Source: Bacteroidota bacterium
GTDB taxonomy: Bacteria > Bacteroidota > Bacteroidia > Flavobacteriales_F > PHOS-HE28
Length of the DNA stretch: 25,308 nt
Direction: 5' to 3'
Assembly (NCBI GenBank): GCA_963169595.1
Contig: CAUJFM010000096.1
Location: 1 to 25,308 of the forward strand
The first letter of the stretch is position 1, and every line of letters starts with the position of its first letter. Position numbers and translations under genes: made by a program. Below, piece by piece: positions 15,322 to 22,855 of this stretch. The notes below the pieces were generated by a model that saw only the letters and a program-made list of their open reading frames with translations, did no database searches and was not told the origin of the DNA.

Positions 15322-17292
15322 ATGAAGCATCTTCCGGTACTTGCCGGCATCGTCGCCGGGCTTTTCGTTCATCAGGCCCAGGCCCAGGTGCCCATCTGCA
15401 CCATCCAGGGCAGCAGCAACGCCAGTGCCTACGAGGGACAGGTGGTCACCACCACGGGTGTCGTCACCGCCGTGTTCCTGGGCAGTGGCACCCTGGGTGG
15501 CTACTTCCTGGAGGACCCCACCTGCGACAGCAACCCCGCCACCAGCAACGGCATCTTCGTGTACCACCCCACGGCCGGCAGCATCGCCGTGGGTCAGCGC
15601 GTGCAGGTGACCGGTGAAGTGGATGAGTTCCAGGGCCTCACCGAACTGCGCAACGTCAGCAGCCTGCAGGTGTTGGGCCTGGGCACCGTTACACCCACCG
15701 TACTGCAACTGCCGGTGGCCTCCCTCACCGACTGGGAACGCTATGAGGGGATGGTCCTCCAGTTCCCCCAGACCCTGGTGGTGACCGACAACAGTGATTG
15801 GGCCCAGTATGGTGAGGTGGCGCTGGCCCCCGAGCGCCTCATGCACCCCACCAATGCCATCGACCCCAACGATGCCGTGGCCGACGGCACCACCAGCACC
15901 GGCTTCGGCAATGTGGCCGCCGTGACCACGGCGGCCACGACGAACGCACGCAGTGTGGTGCGGTTGGATGATGGCCGCACGGACAATTTCCCGGAGCCCC
16001 TGCCGCTCACCGGACCGGAAGGCACCATCCGCGTGGGCAGCACCATCACCGGGCTGACCGCCGTGCTCACCTACACCTTCAGCAACTACCGGCTGCATGC
16101 CGTGGGGGCCGTGCCCGTGGTCCATGCCCTTCGGCCTGCCGTGCCCGAGGTGGGTGGCGATATCCGTGTGGCGGGGTTCAACGTGCTGAACTACTGGACC
16201 ACCCTGGGTGAATGGGGCGCAGGGGACAGCGGCGAACTGCAGCGGCAGCGCACCAAGCTGGTGGCGGCGTTGCAGGGGCTCAATGCGGATGCCTTCGCCC
16301 TGTGCGAACTGGAGAACAACGATGTCGCCTGGGCCGACCTGCTCAACGCCCTGAACAACGCGGTGGGCAGTGGCGCCTATGCCTGCCTGGAGGTGGATGC
16401 CTCAGGGGGCGGCACCAAGACCGTGATCTTCTACCGGCCGGCGGTGCTCACCCCGGTCACCCAGCTCTACAGTCTGTACACCAGCACTTTCCAGCGCCCC
16501 CACCTCACCCAGGGGTTCCAGGTGAACGCCACGGGGGCCCGCTTCCTGCTGAGCACGGTGCACCTGCGCAGCAAGCTGTGCGACGGGGCCAGTGGGAGCA
16601 ACACGGACCAGGGTGATGGGCAGTCGTGCTTCAACGGACAGCGCCGCACCCAGGCGGCTGAGCTTGCCGCCCACTGGGCCCAGCTCCGCCAGCTCACGGG
16701 CATTGCAGCCCAAGTGATGCTCGGCGACTACAACGCCTACACGGAGGAGGATCCGCTGGATGTATTGCGCGCAGCCGGACTGCAGCGCTTGGCCACAGGC
16801 TCCTACACCTACGGCTTCCAACAGGCCTTTGGCGCGCTGGACCACGCCTTCGCCACGCCCGCTTTTGCGGCGGCCGTCACCGGTGCGGCCTCCTGGGCCA
16901 TCAATAGTGATGAGCCGGAAGCCTTGGATTATGCAGCGGAGAACCTGTCCCGCTATCAACCCAACGCTTTCAGGAGCAGCGATCACGACCCCGTGCTGGT
17001 GGGGCTGAGCGCAGCCCAGTTGCCCGTGGGGGTGGAGGAGGCCGCGATGTCCGGTGTCCAGATCTTCCAGCAGGATGGGCACTTGGTGATCCGGCGCACG
17101 GAGGGTTCATGGCCGGCGGGTACACGCCTGGTGCTCCATGATACCTCGGGCCGACTGGCCCTTCAGCAGTCCGTGTCCGGCACAGAGGTCCGCGTGGTCG
17201 TGCACCACCTTGTGGACGGCGTGTACGGCTGGCAACTGATCGCTCCCGGCCTGGCACCTCTGGCCGGCCGGTCGGTGGTTCAGCGACCGTAG
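15322..17292 (+). CDS. ExeM/NucH-type extracellular endonuclease with T9SS type A-like tail
   Basis: The 656-residue product has a signal peptide (MKHLPVLAGIVAGLFVHQAQAQ). An OB-fold-like N-terminal module (about 23-110: VVTTTGVVTAVFLGS, VGQRVQVTGEVDEFQGLTEL) precedes an endonuclease/exonuclease/phosphatase domain (about 280-560). The latter shows VAGFNVLNY, LCELENND (metal Glu), TKTVIFYRP, STVHLRSK, MLGDYNAY (Asp/Asn pair) and SSDHDPVLVGL (catalytic Asp-His). This is the architecture of ExeM/NucH secreted DNases. The last 80 or so residues (VGVEEAAMSG, LVLHDTSGRLALQQS, LVDGVYGWQLI) look like a type A sorting domain, so the enzyme is probably exported by T9SS for extracellular DNA degradation and phosphate or nucleoside scavenging. 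The upstream in-frame start at 15226 overlaps the lipoprotein and is rejected. The end overlaps the PEBP gene by 13 bases. Confidence 0.9.
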   Translation: MKHLPVLAGIVAGLFVHQAQAQVPICTIQGSSNASAYEGQVVTTTGVVTAVFLGSGTLGGYFLEDPTCDSNPATSNGIFVYHPTAGSIAVGQRVQVTGEVDEFQGLTELRNVSSLQVLGLGTVTPTVLQLPVASLTDWERYEGMVLQFPQTLVVTDNSDWAQYGEVALAPERLMHPTNAIDPNDAVADGTTSTGFGNVAAVTTAATTNARSVVRLDDGRTDNFPEPLPLTGPEGTIRVGSTITGLTAVLTYTFSNYRLHAVGAVPVVHALRPAVPEVGGDIRVAGFNVLNYWTTLGEWGAGDSGELQRQRTKLVAALQGLNADAFALCELENNDVAWADLLNALNNAVGSGAYACLEVDASGGGTKTVIFYRPAVLTPVTQLYSLYTSTFQRPHLTQGFQVNATGARFLLSTVHLRSKLCDGASGSNTDQGDGQSCFNGQRRTQAAELAAHWAQLRQLTGIAAQVMLGDYNAYTEEDPLDVLRAAGLQRLATGSYTYGFQQAFGALDHAFATPAFAAAVTGAASWAINSDEPEALDYAAENLSRYQPNAFRSSDHDPVLVGLSAAQLPVGVEEAAMSGVQIFQQDGHLVIRRTEGSWPAGTRLVLHDTSGRLALQQSVSGTEVRVVVHHLVDGVYGWQLIAPGLAPLAGRSVVQRP

Positions 17293-17843
17293 TAGAACAC
17301 GATGCTGGCCTTGGCCAAGGCCTTGCTGTTCAGGTTGAAGCCGACCACGGCGGGGGAGGCATCGGCATCCAGGCCCAGGTCCTCGGTGGGCAGCGCATAG
17401 ACCGTGATGATGTAGGCGTGGGGCCCATGTCCTTTCGGCGGGCAGGGACCACCGTAACCGGGCTTTCCATAATCCGTGCGGCTCTGGATGGCTCCCTTGG
17501 GCATGCCGGCCTTTCCGGGTGTTCCGGCCCCGATGGGCAGTCCTTTGGCGTCGCCGGGGATGTTGAACACCACCCAGTGCCACCAGCCGCTGCCGGTGGG
17601 CGCATCGGGGTCGTACATGGTGACCGCATAGCCCTTGGTGCCTTCGGGCGGGTTGCTCCAGCTGAGCTGGGGGCTGATGTTCTCCCCGGCACAGCCGAAT
17701 CCATTGAACTCCTGCTGGCGGGTGCCCTGCCCGCCCACGTCACTGGTGAGCGTGAAGGTGCCGGTCTTGTTCGCGGTGGACTGGGCGGTCGCACTGCCGG
17801 AGACCAGCAGCGCAACGCCGAGAAGGATCACGTGGCGCATCAT
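17280..17843 (-). CDS. YbhB/YbcL family Raf kinase inhibitor-like (PEBP) protein
   Basis: The 187-residue product has a signal peptide (MMRHVILLGVALLVSGSATAQ) and the PEBP fold signature. The pieces are GFGCAGENISPQLSWSNPP (48-66), AVTMYDPDAPTGSGWWHWVV (73-92) and the ligand-loop GGPCPPKGHGPHAYIITVYAL (131-151). The conserved anion-pocket residues D78, D80, H89 and H142 are present. Bacterial relatives are soluble, with no firm biochemical role; the eukaryotic name does not imply kinase control here. The signal peptide places it in the periplasm. ATGs at 17843 and 17840 are both plausible. A -7-like TACCTTCG sits four bases before the first. It is convergent with the nuclease gene. Confidence 0.92.
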   Translation of the reverse strand: MMRHVILLGVALLVSGSATAQSTANKTGTFTLTSDVGGQGTRQQEFNGFGCAGENISPQLSWSNPPEGTKGYAVTMYDPDAPTGSGWWHWVVFNIPGDAKGLPIGAGTPGKAGMPKGAIQSRTDYGKPGYGGPCPPKGHGPHAYIITVYALPTEDLGLDADASPAVVGFNLNSKALAKASIVFYYGR

Positions 17844-17847
17844 GGCC

Positions 17848-17855
17848 CGAAGGTA
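17848..17855 (-). promoter_or_regulatory. -7 element for the PEBP gene
   Basis: TACCTTCG (one mismatch from TAnnTTTG) ends four bases before the ATG at 17843. No -33 TTG is present. If used, the transcript would start at or beside the start codon. Confidence 0.35.
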
Positions 17856-17871
17856 TGCACGCGGTCCCGGG

Positions 17872-17896
17872 TTGTCGGGATCTGGCCCTATCTTTG
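17872..17896 (+). promoter_or_regulatory. promoter for the small helical periplasmic protein
   Basis: TATCTTTG (17889-17896) is a perfect match to the Bacteroidota -7 consensus TAnnTTTG. A TTG lies at 17872-17874, 14 nt upstream, slightly closer than the usual 17-23. The predicted leader is about 65-70 nt and contains a hairpin (17907-17930). Confidence 0.5.
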
Positions 17897-17906
17897 AACG
17901 TCAGGC

Positions 17907-17930
17907 GAGGGGCAACCAATGCGCCCCCTC
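17907..17930 (+). promoter_or_regulatory. hairpin at the 5' end of a leader
   Basis: GAGGGG (17907-17912) pairs with CCCCTC (17925-17930), giving a 6-bp GC-rich stem with a 12-nt loop. It sits just after the predicted transcription start of the gene at 17969. It could stabilise the mRNA 5' end; no known riboswitch is recognised. Confidence 0.3.
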
Positions 17931-17968
17931 ATTCGTCAAGACCGAACAGTTAAGCACTCCTACGACAC

Positions 17969-18379
17969 ATGCGTTCCCTCATCCTCACCGCCTGCCTGGG
18001 CATTGCCGCGCTCGGCGCCCAGGCCCAGCAAACGAAGACGGCCACCGTGGCCACCACCACCAAGCCGCAGAGCCCCATCGCGGAAGAGCAGCGCGCCATG
18101 AGCGGCACGCTGAAGGAGACCTTGGGCCAGTTGGAGCAGATCCGCGGTGCGGTGAAGAAGGCCTCCACCGACCCCGCCCTGGCCGATCGCGCCCCCAAGC
18201 TGAACGCTTCCGTGGTGGACATGGCCGACCTGAGCAAGGCCATCGAGGGCATGCTCACCAAGGTGAACACCGCCACCCCCGAGAACTGGACGGCCGTGAA
18301 GGCCGAAGCGGATGCCCTGAACACCCGTGCGCTGGAGACCGCCGCAGCGGCCAAGCAGCTCACGGTGGCCGGCAAGTAA
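17969..18379 (+). CDS. small helical periplasmic protein of unknown function
   Basis: The 136-residue product has a clear signal peptide (MRSLILTACLGIAALGAQAQ) and a Thr/Ala-rich linker. The rest (about 40-136) is a charged, Ala/Leu/Lys-rich helical stretch with no aromatic core apart from one Trp (ENWTAV), so a small helical bundle is likely. No family is recognised. It has the best -7 match of the window upstream and a perfect 13-bp terminator downstream, so it is an independent, probably well-expressed single-gene transcript. Confidence 0.8.
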   Translation: MRSLILTACLGIAALGAQAQQTKTATVATTTKPQSPIAEEQRAMSGTLKETLGQLEQIRGAVKKASTDPALADRAPKLNASVVDMADLSKAIEGMLTKVNTATPENWTAVKAEADALNTRALETAAAAKQLTVAGK

Positions 18380-18402
18380 GCCCCATCGCGACCCGATAAC
18401 GC

Positions 18403-18432
18403 AAAGGGCCGGTCCATCAGGACCGGCCCTTT
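18403..18432. terminator. bidirectional intrinsic terminator
   Basis: AAAGGGCCGGTCC (18403-18415) and its exact complement (18420-18432) form a 13-bp stem with a 4-nt ATCA loop. The A-tract on the left and T-tract on the right suit termination in both directions. It lies between the convergent ends of the small periplasmic gene (18379) and ybeY (18451). Confidence 0.85.
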
Positions 18433-18450
18433 TCATTGTGTGTGGAACGA

Positions 18451-18870
18451 TCAGCGCCAGCGCGCGAGGTACTTGTCCTCCAAGGCACGCATCGCTTCGC
18501 GCTGGGCCTTGGTCTTGTCGCGGTGCCCCAGCAGGTGCAGCAGCCCGTGCACGATCACGCGGCGCAGTTCCTGTTGTACGGGCACGCCAAAGGTGCCGGC
18601 GTTCTCCTTGATGCGGTCCAGGCTCATGAGCACGTCGCCGCTTACCCCCGTTCCGGTCTGCCCGTCGAAGGTGATCACGTCCGTGTAGTCATCATGGCCC
18701 AAGTAGCGCTGGTTGTAGTCCAGCAGGGCCGCATCGCTCATCAGCACGTAGGTCAGCTCGCCGATGCTATGCCCATGGTCGCGGGCCACGGCGGTGAGCC
18801 AGCGGCGCAGTTTCTCCCGGTCGCGGAAGGCATTGGTGACATCCACGGCCTTGAACGCGATCGTTGCCAT
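18451..18870 (-). CDS. ybeY: rRNA maturation endoribonuclease YbeY
   Basis: The 139-residue product is a full-length UPF0054/YbeY metalloprotein, acting in 16S rRNA 3'-end maturation and ribosome quality control in the cytoplasm. It shows LTYVLMSDAALLDYNQRYLG (39-58), TDVITFDGQ (63-71), and the zinc motif HGLLHLLGHRD (108-118). H108 and H112 match the first two ligands. The third ligand position, a His in E. coli (H-x3-H-x5-H), is D118 here; to my recollection this is usual for Bacteroidota YbeY. It is the last gene of a three-gene run, starting 11 bases after the GHKL ATPase stop, with a bidirectional terminator after it. Confidence 0.96.
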   Translation of the reverse strand: MATIAFKAVDVTNAFRDREKLRRWLTAVARDHGHSIGELTYVLMSDAALLDYNQRYLGHDDYTDVITFDGQTGTGVSGDVLMSLDRIKENAGTFGVPVQQELRRVIVHGLLHLLGHRDKTKAQREAMRALEDKYLARWR

Positions 18871-18881
18871 CGGGGCGGGGT

Positions 18882-19319
18882 TTAGTCCTTCACGGGCTGC
18901 AGTCCGAAGGCCATGGCCACGGTGGCGCCGTTGTCACTGAACTCCACGTTGTCGGCCAGGGCGCGCATCAGGAACACCCCGCGGCCGTGCGGCTTCTCCA
19001 GGTTCTGGGGGTCGGTGGGGTCGGGCAGGTGCTCGAAATCGAACCCCGGTCCCTGGTCCTGCACCATGAAGATGATCTGGTCGCCCTTCACCTCGTAGCC
19101 CAGGGTCACCATCTTGGTGGGGTCCAGCTGGTTGCCGTGGTGGATGGCGTTGTTCACCGCCTCGGTGAGGGCGATGAGGATGTTGCCGTAGTGGCTCTCA
19201 TGCACGTTGTGCTTCGCGCAGGCCTCATCGATGAGCTTCTCGGCCAGGGCGATGTTCTCGGCCTTGGCGGGGAAGTCGATGCGTTGGGTGAACTCCAGCT
19301 CTTCGGTCAGGGCTCCCAT
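18882..19319 (-). CDS. ATP-binding protein, RsbW-like anti-sigma regulatory factor (GHKL fold)
   Basis: The 145-residue product is a stand-alone HATPase_c_2 domain. The N-box ALTEAVNNAIHHGN lies at 50-63 (E53, N57), the G1 box DQGPGFDF at 88-95 and the G2 box GRGVFLMRAL at 112-121. No histidine-phosphotransfer region or sensor domain is attached, so it resembles RsbW/SpoIIAB serine kinases that bind sigma factors or phosphorylate STAS anti-anti-sigma partners. No such partner lies in the window, so the target is unknown. It sits eight bases after the DUF4175 stop and eleven before ybeY, clearly in one operon; to my recollection this order recurs in Bacteroidota. Confidence 0.9.
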   Translation of the reverse strand: MGALTEELEFTQRIDFPAKAENIALAEKLIDEACAKHNVHESHYGNILIALTEAVNNAIHHGNQLDPTKMVTLGYEVKGDQIIFMVQDQGPGFDFEHLPDPTDPQNLEKPHGRGVFLMRALADNVEFSDNGATVAMAFGLQPVKD

Positions 19320-19327
19320 GGGCGTGT

Positions 19328-22300
19328 TCAGGGTCGGTCAAAAGTACCGAAATACGCATTGACGCGATCGCGGTAGTACGGCTTCAATCCCGGGGGCACT
19401 GTTCGTAACAGTTCGGTCTCGCGGGCCTTGCGGCGCTGTTGCTCGAAGAAGCGGGCGGGGTCGGGCGGGGGCTGGTCGCGGCCCTCGTTGCTGGTGCGCT
19501 TCTGGTCCAGTTCGCGTTCGCGCTCGGCCTTCTCGTGCTCCAACAGGCGGGTCATGATGTCCTGCTGCCGGCGCATCGTCTCGGGGGTGATGGTCTTGTT
19601 GACGATGTCCTTCTCGTTCTTCTCCATCTCCTCGGCCAGCTTGTTCAGCTGGTTGCCGGCACCGCTGCCGTCCTTGTTCAGCTCCTGGGCCATGCGCTGC
19701 ATCTCCTTGCGGATGGCGGCCTGCTGCGCGGCCAGGTTGGCCAGCTGCTGGCTCATGCCCGGCATGCCCATGCCGCCGGGGTTCTGCTGGCCGGGCTTCT
19801 GACCGGGTTTCTTCCCTTCCTCCATCGCCTTACGCAGGCCTTCGAGCTGTTTCTGGAGCGCCTCCTGCTGGGCCTTCATCTTGGCCATGCTGGGCTTGTT
19901 GCCCTTGCCGCTGCCACTGCCTCCCGGCTTGTTGCAACTGCCGCTGCCGGGCTTGCCCTGCGCCTGCATCTGTTGCATCATCTGTTGCAGGGCCTCGTCC
20001 AGCAGCAGGGCCAGGTTGTTCAGGCTGGTCATGGCGTGCTGCTGCTTGTCGGTGGCCATGGGCTTGTAGCGCTCGTTGGCGCGGGCCTCGCCGAGGTAGC
20101 GCACTGCCTCGTCCATGTTGTCGTTCACCGCGTTCATCTCGCGGTTCACGATGCCCTGGATCTGGGTCACGCGCTTGCTCAGGGCGAAGAGGGAGTCCTC
20201 GATCACCTTGGCATCGTCGCGCAGCTTGCGCTGGGTGCGGCCATGTTCGATGAGCCGCGGGTCGCGGATGCCGGTGGTCGCCAGGTCGCTCATCAGCCCC
20301 TCCTGCTCGAAGCTCAGGTGCACGATGTTCTCCAGCAGTTGCCGCAGCGCGTCCATGTCCTCCTCCTGCTGTTCCTGCTGCCCGCCCTGCATGGCCTGCT
20401 GCATCTGGAAGGCCATCTGCTCCATCTGTTCGGCGGCCTTCTGCTGGCTCTGCCCGGCCTTCTGCCCCTGTTTCTTCTCCAGTTGATCGCTGCTCTGCTG
20501 CTGCGTGTCCTGGATCTCCTGCTCCTGCTCATCGGTCTTGGGCAGGTCCATGGGCGTTTCCAGCTCGCTGTTCTTCTGCTCCAGCTCGTCCAGCTCCTTG
20601 CGCAGGTCCTGGAACTCCTTGTTCAGTTCATCCTGTTCCTGCTTCAACTGCTCGGGGTCCTCCTTCTTTTCCAAGGTCTTCTCGGAGAGCTCCTGCTGGC
20701 GCTTGGCCAGGTCCTGCAGCTGCTGGGTGAGGTCCTCGGCCTTCTGCTCCACCTCCAGTCGTTTGAACTGCTCCAGGGCGCGGTCCAGCTCCTTCTCGAT
20801 GTCCTCCTGGCTCAGCTTCATGTCCTTGATCTGCTCCTGCAGCTTGTCCTTGTCCAGTTGCTGCATCATCTCCTCCACCTTGCGGTAGAGCTCCTTCATC
20901 TCCTCGCTCAGCACGTTCTCGAAGAGCTCCTGCAACTGCTGCTGCTTCTCCAGGATGCGCTCGTCGTTCGGCCTGAACTCGCGCTGTTCCTGCTGGGTCT
21001 GGCGCAGCTCCTGGGTGGTGCGTTCGATCTTCTGCTGCAGTTGCTGCTGGCGCTCCAGCACGTTCTGCAGCTTCTGCTTGTCCTGCCAGGAGGCCTCCTT
21101 CTTGTCCAGCAGGTCGCGGCGCAGCTTGTCCAGTTCACGCTGCAGGTCCTGCGCCTCGCGGATGTTCGCCTTCAGGTCGTCCTTGATGGCCTCGCTGTCC
21201 TGGTCCTGCTTCTCGGCCAGCTCCTTCAACGTGGGTGCGGCGAAGACCTGCGGCATGCTGCGGGCGCTCTTGCTGCCGTTCACCCCGTCGTTGTCCCACA
21301 CCTCGAACCAGTGCTCGATGCGGTCGCCGGGGGTGATGGTGAGGTCGTAGAGGTCCCAACTGTGGAAGAACTCCTGGCGGGTGTTGCGCGGATCGATCGG
21401 CAGTTCGAAGGCCCCGCTGCGCCGCTCGGGCGCAATGCTGTCGCCACCCTGGGTGAAGCGGTAGTGGAACACCAGCCGCTTGAAGCCGTGGTCATCGCCA
21501 ATGTCGCCGCGGAAGAAGAGGCGCTTCAGGGCGCTGCTGTCCGTGCGGCTCTCCACCTGGATGGTGGGGTGCAGGTCGGGCACCACGTCCACGCGGTACT
21601 GGAGGGGCTCGCTGCTGGCGCGTTCGCCGTTGCGGGGCACCATGCGGTAGGTGCGGCTCTGCAGGAAGCGGCGCGCCGCGCGGAAGGCGCCCTCGCCGGA
21701 GGCATTGGTGCCGGTGGCGCTGGGTACGGCGTAGGTGGTGTCGTCGAAGGCCAGGTCGATGCGGTCGGTGCTGCGGGCGTTGATGGTCCAGCTCACGCGG
21801 GTGCCGGCCGGGATGTTCAGGTCGCCGGTGTTGTGCACGGTCTCGGCGGGAAGGCCGAGGTAGCCGGGGTATTCCAGCAGGGCGCTGAAGTCCAGCAGCT
21901 GCGGGTGCGGCACGGTGCGCAGGGTGTAGGTCGGGGAGAAGAAGCCCTCGGCGGTGAAGCGGAGGTCGACGGGTTCCTGCACGTTGCGGAAGCGGTGGGT
22001 GAAGCGCACGGCATCCTGCTTCACCATGGGGATGCGCTGCCCGGCAATGTCGATCTCCACCTGCTGGGGGATGGCACTGCCCTGCAGTTCCACCACCAGC
22101 TCGAAGTCCTGCAGCTCGGGCACTTCGAGGGTGTCGTTCACCAGCACAAAGCGGAAGGGCGCCTCGGGCAGGAACTCCTCGTTGTGCTGGAGCAGGCGTT
22201 TGGTGGGACCGGTGATGAGGCTGGGCGCAGCGAAGAGCAGCACCACCAGCAGGGCCAGCGGCGGCACGGCGTAGCGGAGGTGGCGGGTGTTGCGCCGCAG

Positions 22301-22750
22301 GTCGATGGCGTTGGTGAAGGGGATGGGGCCGAGCTCGCGGCTGCGCTGGGCGATGGCGGCCTCGATCAGCGCACGCTGCCCGGGCTGGGCCTCGGCCATG
22401 TCGCGCAGCTGCAGGGTGTTCAGCAGCTTGTCGCGCACCTCGCTGAAGTGCGTGCCCACGATGCGGGCGGCCTCGGCATGCGAGATCACCGGACCCAGCC
22501 GGAACAGGCGGATGAGGGGCAGGGCGATGAAGCGGCCCACGATCACCGCCATGGCGGCCAGCGTGCCCCAGAAGAGCGCGGTGCGCACCCCGGTGCCGAA
22601 GCGGCCGAGGTGTTCCAGCAGCGCCGCCACCAGGAACACGCCCACCCCAAGGCCCACGGCATAGAGCGCGCCACGGATCGCCCGGTCGGTGTAGTACTTC
22701 CGGATGAACGCGTCGAGCTTCGCGATGAGGTGCTCGTAGTCGCTGCGCAT
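19328..22750 (-). CDS. DUF4175 family giant membrane-anchored coiled-coil protein
   Basis: The 1140-residue product has three TM segments near the N-terminus (about 27-46, 57-80 and 159-180). A predicted beta-rich extracytoplasmic part follows (about 185-490; e.g. RTDSSALKRLFFRGDIGDDH). A very long Gln/Glu/Lys-rich coiled coil runs from about 495 to 770, with repeated LQELF, LEKKQ and QQLQ heptads. A Gly/Pro/Lys-rich hinge lies around 930-965, and more helices follow to the end. It matches DUF4175, a Bacteroidota family without known function. The length and anchoring suggest an envelope-spanning or envelope-organising role. It is the first gene of the operon with the GHKL ATPase and ybeY; a perfect -7 element lies 46 nt upstream. 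Confidence 0.9.
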   Translation of the reverse strand: MRSDYEHLIAKLDAFIRKYYTDRAIRGALYAVGLGVGVFLVAALLEHLGRFGTGVRTALFWGTLAAMAVIVGRFIALPLIRLFRLGPVISHAEAARIVGTHFSEVRDKLLNTLQLRDMAEAQPGQRALIEAAIAQRSRELGPIPFTNAIDLRRNTRHLRYAVPPLALLVVLLFAAPSLITGPTKRLLQHNEEFLPEAPFRFVLVNDTLEVPELQDFELVVELQGSAIPQQVEIDIAGQRIPMVKQDAVRFTHRFRNVQEPVDLRFTAEGFFSPTYTLRTVPHPQLLDFSALLEYPGYLGLPAETVHNTGDLNIPAGTRVSWTINARSTDRIDLAFDDTTYAVPSATGTNASGEGAFRAARRFLQSRTYRMVPRNGERASSEPLQYRVDVVPDLHPTIQVESRTDSSALKRLFFRGDIGDDHGFKRLVFHYRFTQGGDSIAPERRSGAFELPIDPRNTRQEFFHSWDLYDLTITPGDRIEHWFEVWDNDGVNGSKSARSMPQVFAAPTLKELAEKQDQDSEAIKDDLKANIREAQDLQRELDKLRRDLLDKKEASWQDKQKLQNVLERQQQLQQKIERTTQELRQTQQEQREFRPNDERILEKQQQLQELFENVLSEEMKELYRKVEEMMQQLDKDKLQEQIKDMKLSQEDIEKELDRALEQFKRLEVEQKAEDLTQQLQDLAKRQQELSEKTLEKKEDPEQLKQEQDELNKEFQDLRKELDELEQKNSELETPMDLPKTDEQEQEIQDTQQQSSDQLEKKQGQKAGQSQQKAAEQMEQMAFQMQQAMQGGQQEQQEEDMDALRQLLENIVHLSFEQEGLMSDLATTGIRDPRLIEHGRTQRKLRDDAKVIEDSLFALSKRVTQIQGIVNREMNAVNDNMDEAVRYLGEARANERYKPMATDKQQHAMTSLNNLALLLDEALQQMMQQMQAQGKPGSGSCNKPGGSGSGKGNKPSMAKMKAQQEALQKQLEGLRKAMEEGKKPGQKPGQQNPGGMGMPGMSQQLANLAAQQAAIRKEMQRMAQELNKDGSGAGNQLNKLAEEMEKNEKDIVNKTITPETMRRQQDIMTRLLEHEKAERERELDQKRTSNEGRDQPPPDPARFFEQQRRKARETELLRTVPPGLKPYYRDRVNAYFGTFDRP

Positions 22751-22796
22751 GATGCTCCGGGCTGCAACGTGCGTGCCGCCCCTTGTGTTGTCCGAA

Positions 22797-22804
22797 CAAA
22801 GCTA
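22797..22804 (-). promoter_or_regulatory. -7 element for the DUF4175-ybeY operon
   Basis: TAGCTTTG on the minus strand is a perfect TAnnTTTG match. It is 46 nt upstream of the DUF4175 ATG at 22750. No TTG is spaced correctly, so the -33 half is unsupported. A strong hairpin ends 11 bases further upstream. Confidence 0.45.
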
Positions 22805-22814
22805 CGGCAACTCC

Positions 22815-22843
22815 GTGCCCGGTACCGGTCGGTACACGGGCAC
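22815..22843 (-). terminator. hairpin terminator after the large T9SS surface protein
   Basis: GTGCCCG plus GTACC (22815-22826) pair with GGTAC, a bulged A, and CGGGCAC (22831-22843). This gives a 12-bp stem with one bulge and a 4-nt loop, 12 nt beyond the stop codon at 22856. No T-run follows, so termination strength is uncertain. Confidence 0.5.
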
Positions 22844-22855
22844 CGGCCGGATGGT

